Part shown: positions 63,271 through 64,000 of the stretch, one piece after another | Layout of the letters: each line of letters begins with the position of its first letter | Numbering within the stretch: the stretch's first letter is position 1 | Assembly (NCBI GenBank): GCA_964458575.1 | Contig: CAYWMD010000017.1 | Coordinates: 42,482-106,481, forward strand | Length of the DNA: 64,000 nucleotides | Reading direction: 5' to 3' | DNA from: CAYWMD01 sp964458575 | Lineage (GTDB): Bacteria > Verrucomicrobiota > Verrucomicrobiia > Limisphaerales > JADLHS01 | Notes under the pieces: generated by a model | What the model saw: only the letters and a program-made list of their open reading frames with translations | Databases searched by the model: none | What the model was told of the DNA's origin: nothing | Made by a program: the position numbers and the translations under genes

Positions 63271-64000
63271 TCAAAATGTCGTCGGCGAGTCGGAATAGCG
63301 CGAGAACAACTTGACGCGGTCATCGCTGCTCAACCAGGTACTGGGCGGATTCAGGCCGCTCGCGCAGTCGCCCAACTCCAGGAGATTGTCCGGCGCAGGT
63401 TGCCCCGGCTGATACGGTGGCGTGCGCAGCCATTCGACATGGCCGTCGGCAGCCACGCTGCTCGTACCGCCATTGTGTCGGCGGTATCCCGGAAAGCCGG
63501 GCGGGTAGTTCCAAGCCGCCAAAACCGGGTTGGCCAGTCCACCGGGCCTGATGTTACAAAACGATCCAGGGTCTTTTTCGATAAACATCCAGTAAATGGA
63601 TGGTCTTCGTATCATCGCGCCGGTGATACCCACAAACAAATCATCGTTGTCTGTCAACAGGCAGCGATTGACCTGATAATGCACTTGAAAGACCCAGCCG
63701 GCGGCCTCGCTGGCCTCGCTCGGGCACGTGTAAACCGCCGGTTGCGTGTTGGTTTCGTAACCGCCCATATAGCGCAACAACTGCATCGGCCAGGCGTTTG
63801 GATCAACCACGCTGCCGGCGTAGGTGCCCGGTCCGCGACACCGGTTTCCAAAGGGATAACCGTCATCGTTGTCCGCCTTGTAAAGCATGACGGCCTGCCC
63901 GATTTGCCGGAGATTGTTCATGCACTGCGTAAAACCGACGGGCGTTTTGCCGCCGGTCAGCGCGGGCAATTGCGTCGCGGCGAGCAGGGTGAGGATGGCA
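63271..64000 (-). CDS. Prepilin-like H-X9-DG protein, copy 1 of a tandem array, truncated by window edge
   Basis: The frame is open through base 64000, so the N-terminus lies outside; the visible part begins with the hydrophobic helix end AILTLLAATQLPALTGGK. Then MNNLRQIGQAVMLYKADNDD, CPSEASEAAGW and RHNGGTSSVAADGHVEWL (H-X9-DG). The C-terminus differs from copies 2 and 3, which share a GGGIAF-like end. It is the first gene of the visible array, and more copies may lie beyond the window. Confidence 0.84.
   Translation of the reverse strand, partial: AILTLLAATQLPALTGGKTPVGFTQCMNNLRQIGQAVMLYKADNDDGYPFGNRCRGPGTYAGSVVDPNAWPMQLLRYMGGYETNTQPAVYTCPSEASEAAGWVFQVHYQVNRCLLTDNDDLFVGITGAMIRRPSIYWMFIEKDPGSFCNIRPGGLANPVLAAWNYPPGFPGYRRHNGGTSSVAADGHVEWLRTPPYQPGQPAPDNLLELGDCASGLNPPSTWLSSDDRVKLFSRYSDSPTTF

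Noticed and set aside
1..64000. CRISPR array, tRNA, rRNA, IS element or prophage
   Set aside because: Repeats present are palindromic and dispersed, without regular spacers; no transposase, integrase or RNA gene was recognised by eye.

Overview
The window is most likely chromosomal DNA of a free-living Verrucomicrobiota bacterium (Limisphaerales/Pedosphaera-like). Three things point there, all from family knowledge rather than a search: large secreted proteins built from Ig, FN3 and jelly-roll modules of the 'VVTNAYGSTNS' type, expanded prepilin-like proteins with the H-X9-DG signature, and many short palindromic repeats. I see no rRNA, tRNA, CRISPR array, transposase or phage gene, and no transcriptional regulator.

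Layout. (1) 1-7775, plus strand: four closely spaced genes. They encode a left-truncated modular secreted protein, a phosphodiester-glycosidase-like modular protein, a membrane-anchored TolB-like propeller and an M23 metallopeptidase with accessory domains. (2) 7788-49462: about 42 kb entirely on the minus strand. In transcription order it holds a type I phosphodiesterase (45962-49462), two GH32/43-like propellers, a lyase-like protein with a propeller nested in a LamG domain, a parallel beta-helix protein, a metallophosphoesterase, an unrecognised protein, a heparinase II/III-like lyase, a DUF3604/PHP protein, two more GH32/43-like propellers, four giant tandem paralogues (9612-25432) and a sialidase-like protein. 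(3) 49775-54435, plus strand: a likely uptake and catabolism operon with a sodium:solute symporter, a KDPG-aldolase-like enzyme, a D-2-hydroxyacid dehydrogenase and a uroporphyrinogen-decarboxylase-family protein. (4) 54475-60039, minus strand: three more GH32/43-like proteins, one of them fused in frame to a YkgJ-type cysteine cluster. (5) 60509-64000, minus strand: four tandem H-X9-DG prepilin-like genes, the last cut by the window edge.

How it may work together (inference). Most products carry Sec or Tat signals and look like enzymes acting on complex, probably uronate-containing or decorated polysaccharides: lyases, beta-propeller hydrolases, a sialidase-like protein, a phosphodiester glycosidase and phosphatases. 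The symporter would import the products. The aldolase and dehydrogenase would handle 2-keto-3-deoxy or hydroxy-acid intermediates such as those derived from unsaturated uronates. The locus therefore resembles a Verrucomicrobial polysaccharide-utilisation island without SusC/SusD.

Most unusual aspects: the fourfold tandem array of giant proteins with an invariant D-E-P-D motif; a shared C-terminal tail module in eight otherwise different exported proteins; and palindromic repeats that sit inside the 5' ends of secreted-protein genes and appear to supply start codons and basic leader residues.
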